From assembly GCF_001708965.1 (NCBI RefSeq), contig NZ_LVJW01000006.1:248001-312000 (forward strand): a DNA stretch of 64,000 nucleotides. Direction: 5' to 3'. The number at the start of each line of letters is the position of its first letter. The first letter of the stretch is position 1. Below are positions 19,966-29,790 of this stretch, in pieces. Both the position numbers and the translations under genes were made by a program. The stretch is from Candidatus Thiodiazotropha endoloripes (GTDB lineage Bacteria > Pseudomonadota > Gammaproteobacteria > Chromatiales > Chromatiaceae). The notes under the pieces are model-generated. The model was not told where the DNA came from. It ran no database searches and saw only the letters and a program-made list of their open reading frames with translations.

Positions 19966-21372
19966 ATGAGTGAGTTCACCGACTACAAAGTAGCTGATAT
20001 TTCACTGGCCGATTTCGGCCGCCGGGAGATTGCCATTGCCGAGACAGAGATGCCCGGTCTGATGGCAATCCGCGAAAAGTATGCCGCCGAACAACCCCTC
20101 AAAGGCGCGCGCATTACCGGCTCCCTGCACATGACCATACAGACCGCTGTGCTGATCGAAACCCTGGTTGCGTTGGGCGCCCAGGTGCGTTGGTGTTCCT
20201 GCAACATCTTCTCCACCCAGGACCATGCGGCGGCGGCAATCGCCGCCCAGGGCATTCCGGTCTACGCCTGGAAAGGCGAATCCCTGGAAGAGTACTGGTG
20301 GTGTACCGAACAGGTACTCAACTGGCCGGACGGCGAATCGCCGAACATGATCCTCGATGATGGCGGCGACGCCACCCTGCTGGTACACAAAGGAGTCGAA
20401 TACGCCGACGCGGGCGCCGTACCCGAACCCAAGGCGGACGATGCGGAAGAGTGGCAGGTGATCCTCGGCGTGCTCAAACGCAGCCTGGAGGAGGACCCCA
20501 AGCGCTATCACCGGATGGCTGAATCGATCAAAGGCGTTACCGAAGAGACCACCACCGGCGTGCATCGCCTCTACCAGATGATGGAACAGGGTACCCTGCT
20601 GTTTCCCGCCATGAACGTCAACGATTCGGTGACCAAGTCGAAATTCGACAACCTCTATGGCTGCCGTGAGTCTCTGGTGGACGGCATCAAACGGGCAACC
20701 GATGTGATGATTGCCGGAAAGATCGCACTGGTAGCCGGCTATGGGGATGTAGGCAAGGGCTGTGCCCAGTCTCTGCGTGGTCTGGGGGCGACGGTCTGGG
20801 TCACGGAGATCGATCCGATATGCGCCTTACAGGCGGCGATGGAGGGTTATCGTGTGGTCACCATGGAAGAGGCTGCACCACAGGCGGATATCTTCGTCAC
20901 CACCACCGGTAACTTCAATATCATCACCCATGATCACATGGCTGCCATGAAGGACCAGTCGATCGTCTGCAATATCGGCCACTTCGACAATGAGATCGAT
21001 ATTGCCGGTATCCGTGACTACCAGTGGGAAGAGATCAAACCCCAGGTGCATCACGTCATCTTTCCCGATGGCAAGCGGATCATCCTGCTGGCGGAAGGAC
21101 GACTGGTCAACCTGGGCTGCGCCACCGGACATCCCAGCTTTGTGATGTCCAACTCCTTCTCCAATCAGGTTTTGGCGCAGATCGAGTTCTTCACCCGCTC
21201 AGGTGAGTATGAGAACAAGGTCTATGTGTTGCCCAAGAAGCTCGACGAAGAGGTTGCCAGGCTCCATCTCACCAAGATCGGCGCGAAACTGACGACCCTC
21301 TCCCAGGATCAGGCTGACTATATCGGCGTGCCCGTTGAAGGCCCCTATAAGCCGGACCACTATCGCTATTGA
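19966..21372 (+). CDS. ahcY: Adenosylhomocysteinase (SAH hydrolase)
   Basis: Reversibly splits S-adenosylhomocysteine into adenosine and homocysteine, relieving inhibition of methyltransferases. The 468-residue protein has [20 protein letters not shown], the catalytic-region [14 protein letters not shown], the NAD-binding [15 protein letters not shown] and a C-terminal DHYRY. There are two close ATGs. AGGAG touches the first (19957) and sits nine bases ahead of the second, so 19966 is the likely start. It is regulated by the SAH riboswitch in its leader. Confidence 0.96.
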   Translation: MSEFTDYKVADISLADFGRREIAIAETEMPGLMAIREKYAAEQPLKGARITGSLHMTIQTAVLIETLVALGAQVRWCSCNIFSTQDHAAAAIAAQGIPVYAWKGESLEEYWWCTEQVLNWPDGESPNMILDDGGDATLLVHKGVEYADAGAVPEPKADDAEEWQVILGVLKRSLEEDPKRYHRMAESIKGVTEETTTGVHRLYQMMEQGTLLFPAMNVNDSVTKSKFDNLYGCRESLVDGIKRATDVMIAGKIALVAGYGDVGKGCAQSLRGLGATVWVTEIDPICALQAAMEGYRVVTMEEAAPQADIFVTTTGNFNIITHDHMAAMKDQSIVCNIGHFDNEIDIAGIRDYQWEEIKPQVHHVIFPDGKRIILLAEGRLVNLGCATGHPSFVMSNSFSNQVLAQIEFFTRSGEYENKVYVLPKKLDEEVARLHLTKIGAKLTTLSQDQADYIGVPVEGPYKPDHYRY

Positions 21373-21465
21373 GCACACTGGCCTTTAAGGGACCGGTGAA
21401 GAGGAGCAATCCTCTCGGCCGCTCCACTGCTCATGCGTATAACCCTCATACGGTAACTGCTTGTC

Positions 21466-22314
21466 ATGAACGAACAAACAAAACAACAGATTTTCAGCTT
21501 CGAACTCTTTCCGCCGAAGACGGAGAAGGGGATGGAGAACCTAAAAACCAATGTACAACAGCTGCAGGAGCTGAATCCTGCATTCTTTTCGGTCACCTAT
21601 GGTGCAGGCGGCTCGACCCAACAGCGTACCTTCGATACGGTCGACTGGCTGGTTGAGCAACGGATCGACACCGCCCCTCACCTCTCCTGCATCGGTGCGG
21701 ATGAGGATGAGATCCTGGAGATACTGGCCCGTTACAAAGCCCAGGGGATCAATCGGCTGGTGGCGCTGCGTGGCGACCTGCCCTCCGGCACCGGGCTCGG
21801 CGGTCTGGGTGAACTCAATCACGCCAATCAGCTGGTCTCGCTGATTCGCCAACAGTTTGGTGACTATTTTCACATTGAGGTGGCCGCCTATCCCGAGTTC
21901 CATCCCCAGGCAGCCACCCCGCAACAGGATCTGCAGAACTTCAAACGTAAGGTGGAAGCCGGGGCTAGCAGTGCCATCACCCAGTATTTCTACAACGCGG
22001 ATGCCTATTTCAGGTTTATCGATGAGTGCCAGCGTCTGGCCATCGAGATTCCCATTGTGCCGGGCATCATGCCGATCACCAATTTTGCACAGCTGGCAAG
22101 ATTCTCGGACAGTTGCGGGACCGAAATCCCCCGCTGGTTGAGAAAACGGCTGGAGAGTTACGGCGATGATCTGGACTCGATCCGCAATTATGGCATCGAG
22201 GTCGTCAGCGACCTGTGTCAACGCCTGCTGGCCGGTGGGGCGCCCGGACTCCATTTCTACACCATGAATCGCTCCGCCCAATGTCAGCAGATCTGGCAGG
22301 CGTTGGGATTGTAG
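21466..22314 (+). CDS. metF: Methylenetetrahydrofolate reductase
   Basis: Flavoenzyme making 5-methyl-tetrahydrofolate for methionine synthesis. The 282 residues carry FSFELFPPKTEKGMENL, SVTYGAGGSTQQRTFDTV, the RGDLP motif and the ITQYFYNADAYFRF segment of MetF. It follows ahcY by 93 bp, so it likely belongs to the same riboswitch-controlled transcript. No clear ribosome site is visible before its ATG. The next gene is convergent. Confidence 0.95.
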   Translation: MNEQTKQQIFSFELFPPKTEKGMENLKTNVQQLQELNPAFFSVTYGAGGSTQQRTFDTVDWLVEQRIDTAPHLSCIGADEDEILEILARYKAQGINRLVALRGDLPSGTGLGGLGELNHANQLVSLIRQQFGDYFHIEVAAYPEFHPQAATPQQDLQNFKRKVEAGASSAITQYFYNADAYFRFIDECQRLAIEIPIVPGIMPITNFAQLARFSDSCGTEIPRWLRKRLESYGDDLDSIRNYGIEVVSDLCQRLLAGGAPGLHFYTMNRSAQCQQIWQALGL

Positions 22315-22360
22315 ATCACCACTACCGGAGTCTGGCTGATTACCTACGCCGATGACTCCG

Positions 22361-22399
22361 CTACCCGGTTGAGACCTCATCGCGGGTTTCAACCGGTAG
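22361..22399. other. Intergenic hairpin between convergent metF and acyltransferase genes
   Basis: Imperfect inverted repeat CTACCCGGTTGAGACC / GGTTTCAACCGGTAG around an eight-base loop, with one G-U-type mismatch. There is no U-run on either side. Its place between two convergent genes suggests a role in ending or protecting both transcripts, but this is weak. Confidence 0.45.
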
Positions 22400-22454
22400 T
22401 ACTGATGCGGCGTGTCTCAATCACTGCCCCCGGATTACGCCATCCGAGAACAGC

Positions 22455-24410
22455 CTATTGATAACTGACGCCATGGTTGATAAACGGCTTCAGAATGGAT
22501 GCCCAGAGCATTTCAGCACCCTTGTCATTGAGGTGATTGTCATCGCTGTAGATCAGTGCGCCATCGATCCGGGTCGCACAGACCACATCTGTACAAAACA
22601 GGGATTTTGCATCCAGCAGACTGTATTCATCACCCTTCAACAGATCCATCAGCGTCTCCTCCTCGATATGCCAGGCACTGATCTTGGACTTCGACACGGC
22701 ATCACTTTTGAACAGGTTTCTGTAGCTGAACCAGCCATAATCCGGTATCTGTGAAACAACCAGAACCTCACTGTTGCTGGAAATTCCATCAATCGTCCTT
22801 TCAAAGGCCTCTTTCAGAATACGCATTCGCGTCTTCACTGAACCGACCACCTCTTCTTCGACAGTATGATCATCAACGATCAAGTGATGAGCGGGCTGGT
22901 TTTCACCATCCCGGATCCAACCTTTGAGATAGAGCGTCCAGCGGCCGACCAACACCACCAGGTCAGGCTCAATGCCATTGATGTAGTCAAGATACGACGA
23001 CATGATCTTCGTGTTGTTACAGTTCACGGAGTTGGTCAAATCATCAAAACGTTTTACCCCGAGCAACGGCGGACAACCACCATGGGTAATGTTGATGATC
23101 GTTGCGCCTTCAATGTCGGGGGTCGTGGTGCGCAGCATATGCGAGTGTGAGTCTCCCCAGATCACAATCTTATAGGCGCCGTCACCGATTCGTTTACAGC
23201 TGGTATCGCCCTGTATAACCTCAAAACCTTCGCAATCCACCAGTGGCGATGCGGGCTCCCTGATATACTCATTGCTCCACTCCGGATGGGCGATCTGCAG
23301 GTAACTGGGATACAACTCCAAACGCCCGAACAAGCCGACAACGAAAAGCGCCGACAAGGCCATGGCGCTGACACCCAACACCCTTTCCGCTTTTAGATTT
23401 GAAGTCCTGAACGGCCTTTCGACATACTTCCAGGAGAGGTATGAGAGGGGGAAAACCAGTAACACCGTCAGCAGGCGGAAGGGTTCAGCCTCAAACAGAT
23501 AGCTGTATTTCAAAAAAGCGATGATCGGCTGATGCCATAAATAGGCACTGTATGAGATCAACCCGATACCGACAACCGGCGCCAAACCAAGCATCCGCTT
23601 CGCCAGCGTGCCGCTGTTTGCAAACAGTATCAGCAGAACCGTACCGATCACCGGGATCATGGTATAAAAACTGGGCGTCGGTGTGGTCGCATCAAAACTG
23701 AAAACCGCGTAGCTGATGAGCAACAAACCCAGCAGACTCATACTCTGTTCAAGGTGAGGCGAGGATGGCTCTGTTTTGTGGTTCAAGTAGAAGGCACAGA
23801 ACACCCCGAACAGCAATTCCCAGCCTCGTGCGGGCAACAGAAAGAAAGCCGCTCCCGTTGCGTTATAGGCACCCCATTGGGCAATCCCCAGGCTGATCAC
23901 ACACATTACCGCCAGGCTGACCAAGAGTGGCTTTCTGCCATAGGGCCAGACGGCCATCAAAAACAGCGGGAAGAGGATGTAGTACTGCTCCTCAACCGCC
24001 AGACTCCAGGTATGCAACAACGGTTTAAGCTCAGAGGCGGTATCGAAATAGCCGCTTTCAAGCCAAAACAGGATATTGGATGAGAAGGTTGCCACGCCCA
24101 ACAGGCTGTTGGCATACGAGTCGAAATGGCTGGGGGTCAGCATCACCCAGGCGAAAGGCAGGCTGCAGAGGGTTACCAGGATCAGCGCAGGCAGGATACG
24201 CTTTGAGCGTCGTACATAGAAGGTCTTGATACTGAACCGGCCGGCCTGCAGATCATTGAGGATGATTGATGTGATCAGATAACCGCTGATCACAAAGAAT
24301 ACATCGACGCCAACGTAGCCGCCGCTGAACAGCTCATACCCGGCATGAAAGAAAATCACGGGAATGACGGCAATTGCTCTTAAGCCATCGATTTCTTTAC
24401 GGTAATTCAA
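22455..24410 (-). CDS. Membrane acyltransferase (OafA/YrhL type) fused to a C-terminal SGNH domain
   Basis: Predicted O-acetyltransferase of polysaccharides or the cell surface. The 651 residues begin YRKEIDGLRAIAVIPVIFFH, the acyltransferase-3 start with its His. The segment GGYVGVDVFFVISGYLIT and about ten membrane helices follow, to residue ~360. The C-terminal ~270 residues form a periplasmic SGNH-hydrolase-like domain with IVIWGDSHSHML (GDSH) and a late DDNHLNDKGAE (DxxH) motif. The start codon appears to be TTG with AGGGA upstream. It stands alone, so the acceptor glycan cannot be inferred. Confidence 0.88.
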   Translation of the reverse strand: MNYRKEIDGLRAIAVIPVIFFHAGYELFSGGYVGVDVFFVISGYLITSIILNDLQAGRFSIKTFYVRRSKRILPALILVTLCSLPFAWVMLTPSHFDSYANSLLGVATFSSNILFWLESGYFDTASELKPLLHTWSLAVEEQYYILFPLFLMAVWPYGRKPLLVSLAVMCVISLGIAQWGAYNATGAAFFLLPARGWELLFGVFCAFYLNHKTEPSSPHLEQSMSLLGLLLISYAVFSFDATTPTPSFYTMIPVIGTVLLILFANSGTLAKRMLGLAPVVGIGLISYSAYLWHQPIIAFLKYSYLFEAEPFRLLTVLLVFPLSYLSWKYVERPFRTSNLKAERVLGVSAMALSALFVVGLFGRLELYPSYLQIAHPEWSNEYIREPASPLVDCEGFEVIQGDTSCKRIGDGAYKIVIWGDSHSHMLRTTTPDIEGATIINITHGGCPPLLGVKRFDDLTNSVNCNNTKIMSSYLDYINGIEPDLVVLVGRWTLYLKGWIRDGENQPAHHLIVDDHTVEEEVVGSVKTRMRILKEAFERTIDGISSNSEVLVVSQIPDYGWFSYRNLFKSDAVSKSKISAWHIEEETLMDLLKGDEYSLLDAKSLFCTDVVCATRIDGALIYSDDNHLNDKGAEMLWASILKPFINHGVSYQ

Positions 24411-24632
24411 AATCTATCCCTGATCTTTCAGAAGCTATAACTTCTGAGACTTCTAACAACAGAATTTCGATCGTTCATTTGGCTACAACAGGAGATTAAT
24501 TCATCTGAAACTACCGTGCATCATCGGGAAAGCGCTAGTAACAATTTCACTTTCACGATAGATCGACTGGCATTATCCACCAGACTGTGGCAAGTGAACA
24601 ATATTTATACTGAGTCTGGGGAACTAACCGCC

Positions 24633-26744
24633 TCAGCTCGGTACAGGCAACCAATGCTTGGAGTTGAGTCGTCCGCTGAGATGTCGTTCGATGATACCAT
24701 CAAGCTCTTCAGGCTCCACCGGCTTGGTCAGAAATCCATCCATACCGACCCGGATGCAGTGCTCCATCATATCCTCAACACTGTTCGCCGTCAGTGCATA
24801 GATCGGCATATAGCGACTCTGCGACTCTCTCTCCCGATAGAGGCGGGTGAATTCGATACCATCCACATCGGGCATACAGAGATCGACAAAGGCCAACTCA
24901 TACTCTTTCTCGTTTAACGCCTGCAAAGCCTCTTTGCCGCTTTTGGTCACTTTGACACGGTGCCCGCGCTGCTTCAGTAGTGTGGCCATCACCTTTGAAG
25001 CGATCGCATTGTCATCCGCGAGCAGCACATTGATCGAGCGGTTGTTACTGGTTTTTTCCAGTAGCGCTTCAGCCTCCTGGTTCTGTTCCTGATGTGGCAC
25101 CAATAGTTCCATCACCACCTTGGCAAACTCAGTGCAGAGAAACGGCTTGATCAGTAACGGTGTATTGATCGAGGTATAACTCAGGTTCTGGGTGCGATAG
25201 ACAGCCAACACCATGGGTATCGAGGGCTCAATCGTATTGACGCAACGGATCACCTGCTTAATCGAGCTGTCACTGAAGGAGTCACACACCAGCACCAGAT
25301 TGACATCACCACTCAATTGCCGGCAGAAAGCGTTCAATTCCATCGCCGCCAATGTCTCCATTTCAAGCTCATCGGCAAATTGCAGATGCAACTGCAGCGC
25401 ATTTGGGTCCTGATCGTAAATCAGCACCTTCTTACCCTTCAGCAAAGGGTACCTCCGGGTCATCGGTACGACCGGTTGTGGCGGGCTATCGACCTCCTCA
25501 CCAAGCAACGGCAGCTGGACGCTGAACTTGGTTCCCTCCCCCAGCCTGCTGACCACATTCACCCGCCCCTTCATCAATCCTGTCAGATCACGGATCACCG
25601 ATGTACCGAGCCCGGATCCCTCATAACGCCGCTGCTGACTGGCACTCTCTGACTGCCAGTAGGCATTGAATATCTCGGCGAGTTTATCCTCCGGTATGCC
25701 GATACCACTGTCCTCGACTTCAAACAGAATGTGTCTGGTCGGTACATTGGCATCCGCCTCTGCCAGCGTTACCCGCAAGCAGACATACCCATGATCGGTG
25801 AACTTGATCGCATTGCCCACCATATTGAACAGGATCTGGGTAACTCTGAGACGATCACCATAGAGCTTCTGCGGAATCTCCGGATCTACCCAGCAATACA
25901 TCTCCAGCTTTTTACCCTGGGCCTCTGAGGCCAGACTCGAGGAGATGTTTTTCACCAGTTCATGCAGATCGAACCAGTCACTGGTCAACTCCAGTTTGTT
26001 GGCGTCAATCTTGGAAAGATCCAGCACATCACTGATCATCGATCTGAGCAAGCGGACAGAATCATTGATCGATTGCACATACTCCTTCTGCTCTGCATCC
26101 AGTGGGGTGTTCTGCAGTAACCTGGCCATGCCCATCACGCCAACCAGCGGAGTACGCAGTTCGTGGGTCATGGTGGCGAGAAAGTTACCCCTGGCCTGCT
26201 TGGCCAACATCGCCTCCCGTCTGGCCTTGTGTAACTGCCTGAGCAGGATGTACTGATAAGCGGGGATAACCAACAGCAGCAGTACAAACACGAAGGCTTC
26301 GAAGATATGGACCTGCCACTGTTGCAGATAGGTCAGAACCATAGCGTAGGAGAGAAAACTCAAGATCGACGCAATCATCAACGGCCTGGCGCCATACCTG
26401 ATTCCGTAGGAGATGTAGATCCAGTGATAGATCAGATAGAACGGACTGAAAGCATCCGAGGTCAGGAGTATCGCCAGGCTGGTTGCACTGATATCGATAA
26501 TCAGATCGATCTCAACCCGGTAGGGCACCTTCGGCCAGATGACGATGCTGACCAGGAGCAGAACGAAGTAGGTGAAGTAGGAGGTGTAGAGGGTAACGAA
26601 CAGCTGCAAATCGACAGAGTAGTAGTTGGTTTGGATCGCAAACCACATCGAAAGGAAACAGAAAAGCCAAATTCCCAGCCGTACGAGCGCTTGCTGGTAC
26701 TCCGAATTGGCTAACAGCCTTGACTCGAAGAATCTCTTAAGCAT
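24633..26744 (-). CDS. RpfC-like hybrid sensor histidine kinase with two receiver domains
   Basis: Membrane-bound sensor kinase of 703 residues. The N-terminal ~165 residues hold about five or six membrane helices and resemble the input domain of RpfC, the sensor of diffusible fatty-acid signals. HisKA with NFLATMTHELRTPL follows, then a HATPase with VEDSGIGIPEDKL and SGLGTSV. A first receiver-like domain (about 430-550) is degenerate around the phospho-Asp. The second receiver is intact (VLLADDN, LAFVDLCMPDVDG, ALTAN, LTKP). There is no Hpt domain at the end, unlike classic RpfC. The start at 26744 is favoured over an upstream TTG. It is divergent from a PilZ gene. Confidence 0.88.
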   Translation of the reverse strand: MLKRFFESRLLANSEYQQALVRLGIWLFCFLSMWFAIQTNYYSVDLQLFVTLYTSYFTYFVLLLVSIVIWPKVPYRVEIDLIIDISATSLAILLTSDAFSPFYLIYHWIYISYGIRYGARPLMIASILSFLSYAMVLTYLQQWQVHIFEAFVFVLLLLVIPAYQYILLRQLHKARREAMLAKQARGNFLATMTHELRTPLVGVMGMARLLQNTPLDAEQKEYVQSINDSVRLLRSMISDVLDLSKIDANKLELTSDWFDLHELVKNISSSLASEAQGKKLEMYCWVDPEIPQKLYGDRLRVTQILFNMVGNAIKFTDHGYVCLRVTLAEADANVPTRHILFEVEDSGIGIPEDKLAEIFNAYWQSESASQQRRYEGSGLGTSVIRDLTGLMKGRVNVVSRLGEGTKFSVQLPLLGEEVDSPPQPVVPMTRRYPLLKGKKVLIYDQDPNALQLHLQFADELEMETLAAMELNAFCRQLSGDVNLVLVCDSFSDSSIKQVIRCVNTIEPSIPMVLAVYRTQNLSYTSINTPLLIKPFLCTEFAKVVMELLVPHQEQNQEAEALLEKTSNNRSINVLLADDNAIASKVMATLLKQRGHRVKVTKSGKEALQALNEKEYELAFVDLCMPDVDGIEFTRLYRERESQSRYMPIYALTANSVEDMMEHCIRVGMDGFLTKPVEPEELDGIIERHLSGRLNSKHWLPVPS

Positions 26745-27210
26745 CAAATAGTATCCCTGGATGCAGACCAAAGCGACACGGTTTGTTGTGCCATTCCAGC
26801 TTCAGATACCCCGGATCCACTTTGCAGATCACAACCATCCCTTCAAACTCCGTTCTACATATTTCGCACATTTTTTAATCCGGACAAGAATTAAATGCAC
26901 TTTATTTATCCACTTTGTGGATAAATACTCACAAATCCATCAGTCTATCCCCTGTTTATAGGATATTCCCGTTTTTTGCAGAAGATCAATTTTATGGTTT
27001 TTCCGATCCCGATGCGAAAACTCAGTGAGTTACCAGGCCCATACCCGGCTAACCCATGGCACAGGGAATTGCGCATTCACAGCCAGCAACTATCATCTTA
27101 CTGGGAGTTATCCACCGGTCCTGCCCTGGGAAAAGTATGGACTTTCTCCTCAAATCAGCTTCCAGTCAACATTAACCCCTTAAAATAAATACTAAATTTA
27201 GGTTTCCAAG
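26745..27210. other. Divergent intergenic region between the sensor kinase and PilZ genes
   Basis: Contains a perfect palindrome of two DnaA-box-like sequences (26905-26925, listed separately) and a third single-mismatch box, TTATCCACC, at 27108-27116. A 70-codon open frame (26976-27188) begins at TTG and has no good ribosome site, so I do not call it. The promoters of both flanking genes should be here. Confidence 0.5.
26905..26925. promoter_or_regulatory. Palindromic pair of DnaA-box-like sites
   Basis: TTTATCCAC-TTT-GTGGATAAA is a perfect 9+9 inverted repeat. Each arm matches the DnaA box TTATCCACA (one arm reads TTATCCACA exactly, the other TTATCCACT). It may bind DnaA as a transcription regulator or titration site. 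No AT-rich unwinding element, dnaA gene or box cluster of an origin is present. Confidence 0.5.
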
Positions 27211-27603
27211 ATGTACATTAAGAGCCCCGCAGAACACATCCACGAGAACAGCCTCAAACCTGAAGAGCGGAGATCCGTGAAGCGCCGCCATCTGATCTAC
27301 TACCTGAGAGTCTGGCGAACCGAAGATAATACGCCCTTGGGACAGGTGGTTGATATCAATTCCCAGGGGTTGATGCTGATCGGTGAAAAACCGATTCCAA
27401 CCGGTGAGGAACTGAATTTGAAAATTCATCTTCCTGATGGTGAAGAAGAGATCAAGTTCTTGAATTTCAAAGCCATATGCAGATGGAGTTCAAAAGATAT
27501 CAACACCGCATTCTACGATTCGGGTTGTGAATTCGTTGATCAGTCCGCCGAAAAAATCGAAAGGTTGCAGCAACTGATCGAGGAGTATGGCTTCAGCGAT
27601 TAA
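27211..27603 (+). CDS. PilZ domain protein (cyclic-di-GMP receptor)
   Basis: Single PilZ domain, 130 residues. The arginine-rich start RRSVKRRHLIYYLRV and the later VVDINSQGLMLIG (D/NxSxxG) are the two c-di-GMP-binding motifs. A beta-barrel pattern continues through EELNLKIHLPDGEEEIKF. It is probably a cytoplasmic adaptor that senses c-di-GMP, although no partner is adjacent except the divergent sensor kinase. Its stop overlaps the convergent Nudix gene by four bases. Confidence 0.9.
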   Translation: MYIKSPAEHIHENSLKPEERRSVKRRHLIYYLRVWRTEDNTPLGQVVDINSQGLMLIGEKPIPTGEELNLKIHLPDGEEEIKFLNFKAICRWSSKDINTAFYDSGCEFVDQSAEKIERLQQLIEEYGFSD

Positions 27604-28544
27604 TTGACTGGTGACCAGAATGCAGAGATTGCCGCGACTCCTTGGGCACCCTTGAGAATGGCATTCGGCAGATCATCTGCCGACAGACCACCGAGGGCGT
27701 ATACCGGCAGGTTGACCTGGTCCACCAGGTCGGCGAAACGAGACCAACCCAGGCTGGCAGCCTGGGGATGAGTTGTGGTCTTCTGCACTGGCGAAAGCAG
27801 CACATAGTCCAGACCGGCACGCTCCGCCATCTGCAACTCATGCAGATGATGACAGGAGGCACCAATCAACTTGGCCCCATCAGGTCGCCGGGAGAGTGAC
27901 GCCAGCTGGTTGGCTGTAAGATGCAGACCGTCAGCTTCAGACTGCCAGCCCAACACCCCTTGAGGGCGATTGACAAGCAGCTTGACACCTCTGGCACGAC
28001 ACACAGGAAGCAGCTTGGCCAGCAGCTGCCGATAAGCGCTATCGGATAAAGGATGAGCTCTCAGCTGAACCAGCTCTATACCACCCTCGATCGCCATGGA
28101 GAGGTGTTTCAGAAATTCTTCGGGCCGTTCAGCATCTGCCCCGGTAATCATGTAACGTTGCGGCAGCTTCAGGGCGGTGATCACCGGTCGATCGGCCGCT
28201 GGAAAAGACTCAGGCTGCATATCAGCAGGTGAAAGCCATTGCAGAGGCTGACCTTCAAGACCCCTGGCCTCACCCCGATAGGCGCTGACCCGATAGAAAT
28301 CGAGCACCACATGACGATCCTCGTAGTCATGCCGGATCCTGATCAGTGGTTCAGTCGCCAGCGGCACAATCCCCAGCTCCTCTTCAAGCTCCCGGGAGAG
28401 CGCTGCAGCGGCTGTCTCCCCTGCCTCAAGCTTACCGCCGGGAAACTCCCACAAACCACCCTGGTGGGTATTTTCAGCCCGTTGGCTGATCAATACCCGG
28501 CCAGACTGATCGAGGATTGCAGCGGCTGCGACATGGATCTTCAT
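27600..28544 (-). CDS. Nudix (MutT-like) hydrolase fused to a ThiE/TenI-like domain
   Basis: The N-terminal ~130 residues are a MutT-type Nudix domain with the complete box GGKLEAGETAAAALSRELEE, expected to clear oxidised nucleotides such as 8-oxo-dGTP. The C-terminal ~180 residues have the thiamine-phosphate synthase fold: ELVQLRAHPL, a GLHLTANQL block, SCHHLHEL and YALGGLSADDL. The lysine and aspartate of active ThiE motifs are altered (QLRAH, VNRPQG), so the second half is probably TenI-like or inactive. This fusion is known in other gammaproteobacteria. It lies downstream of argJ in the same direction. Confidence 0.88.
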   Translation of the reverse strand: MKIHVAAAAILDQSGRVLISQRAENTHQGGLWEFPGGKLEAGETAAAALSRELEEELGIVPLATEPLIRIRHDYEDRHVVLDFYRVSAYRGEARGLEGQPLQWLSPADMQPESFPAADRPVITALKLPQRYMITGADAERPEEFLKHLSMAIEGGIELVQLRAHPLSDSAYRQLLAKLLPVCRARGVKLLVNRPQGVLGWQSEADGLHLTANQLASLSRRPDGAKLIGASCHHLHELQMAERAGLDYVLLSPVQKTTTHPQAASLGWSRFADLVDQVNLPVYALGGLSADDLPNAILKGAQGVAAISAFWSPVN

Positions 28545-28586
28545 GAGTGTTAGCCCGTTGAAAGTTTGGATCCAACACCGGGGCTT

Positions 28587-29789
28587 TTAACTGCGGTATT
28601 CGGCGTTGATCTTCACGTAGTCGTAGGAGAGATCGCAGGTCACCACTTTGGTCGTGGCGCTGCCGCGACCCAACTCGACCCGAATGGTGATCTCACTCTG
28701 CTGCATCACGGCCTGGCCAGCCGCTTCCGTGTAGTCGTCCGCCCGGCCTCCCTGACGCACGATGCAGACATCACCCAGCCAGATCTCAATCGTGTCGATC
28801 ACCAGATCCTCGATGCCGGCACGGCCCACTGCGGCCAGAATTCGCCCCCAGTTTGGATCCGATGCGAACAGCGCCGTCTTGACCAGTGGCGAATGAGCGA
28901 TGGTATAGGCTACCTCTCGTGCCTCTGATTCGCTGGCGGCCCCGTTGACCTCCACATCCACCAGCTTGGTTGCTCCCTCCCCATCGGCCACGATCGCTCG
29001 GGCAAGTTCCATACAGAGGTCGAGCACCGCATCCGCCAGCTGCTGATAGAGGGGTGAATCGGCATCGCTGAGTGGTGGCAGGGAAGAAGCACCGGTGGCA
29101 ATCAATACACAGGCATCATTGGTCGAGGTATCCCCATCGACCGTAATACTGTTGAAGGAGGGCTTCACAGCCCGATCGAGGCAGCTTTGCAGCAACTCCC
29201 GGGATACCGCCAGGTCAGTTGCAAGATAGGCCAGCATGGTTGCCATATCGGGCCGGATCATGCCCGAGCCTTTGGCCATACCGGTAACCCGGACGGTCAC
29301 TCCATCCACCTGAAAACTGCGGGAAGCCAGTTTCGGTCGGGTGTCGGTGGTCATGATCGCCCGCGACGCAGACTCCCAGCCAGCCTCCGTGAGTGCCGCC
29401 AGGGCTTTGGGGAAAGCCAGCTGCATCCGTTCAACCGGCAGTGTCTCACCGATCACGCCGGTGGAGAAAGGCAACACCTGATGGGGCTCACAAGCGGCCA
29501 GATCGGCCAGTCCACGGCAGCAGTTGACGGCGTCATCCATCCCCTGCTCTCCAGTACCGGCATTGGCATTGCCGGAATTGATCAGCAGCAGTCTCGGACT
29601 CCCCTGACGAAGATGCTGCTTGGCCAGGTGCACGGGAGCGGCACAAAAGGCATTGCGGGTAAACACCGCAGCACATTGCGCACCTTCCGCCAACTCCATC
29701 ACCAGCAGGTCATCCCGGTCGGCATAGGATATCCCCGCCGCGGCAACACCCAGTCTTACGCCAGCAATCGTGTGGACGGAATCACTCAT
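28587..29789 (-). CDS. argJ: Bifunctional glutamate N-acetyltransferase / amino-acid acetyltransferase ArgJ
   Basis: Arginine-pathway enzyme that recycles the acetyl group from N-acetylornithine to glutamate. The 400-residue precursor self-cleaves before the threonine of the PDMATML motif, visible here inside KGSGMIRPDMATML. Other marks are LINSGNANAGTGEQG near the N-terminus, the TDTRPK block and SNDACVLIATG-like TSTNDACVLIATG. It starts two bases after the secA stop, so it is co-transcribed with secA. Confidence 0.96.
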   Translation of the reverse strand: MSDSVHTIAGVRLGVAAAGISYADRDDLLVMELAEGAQCAAVFTRNAFCAAPVHLAKQHLRQGSPRLLLINSGNANAGTGEQGMDDAVNCCRGLADLAACEPHQVLPFSTGVIGETLPVERMQLAFPKALAALTEAGWESASRAIMTTDTRPKLASRSFQVDGVTVRVTGMAKGSGMIRPDMATMLAYLATDLAVSRELLQSCLDRAVKPSFNSITVDGDTSTNDACVLIATGASSLPPLSDADSPLYQQLADAVLDLCMELARAIVADGEGATKLVDVEVNGAASESEAREVAYTIAHSPLVKTALFASDPNWGRILAAVGRAGIEDLVIDTIEIWLGDVCIVRQGGRADDYTEAAGQAVMQQSEITIRVELGRGSATTKVVTCDLSYDYVKINAEYRS

Positions 29790-29790
29790 C

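Noticed and set aside
26905-26925. Replication origin
   Set aside because: Only two or three DnaA-like boxes, no AT-rich unwinding element, no dnaA/dnaN/gidA genes nearby.
26976-27188. 70-codon plus-strand frame before the PilZ gene
   Set aside because: Starts at TTG without a ribosome site and overlaps a likely promoter region.
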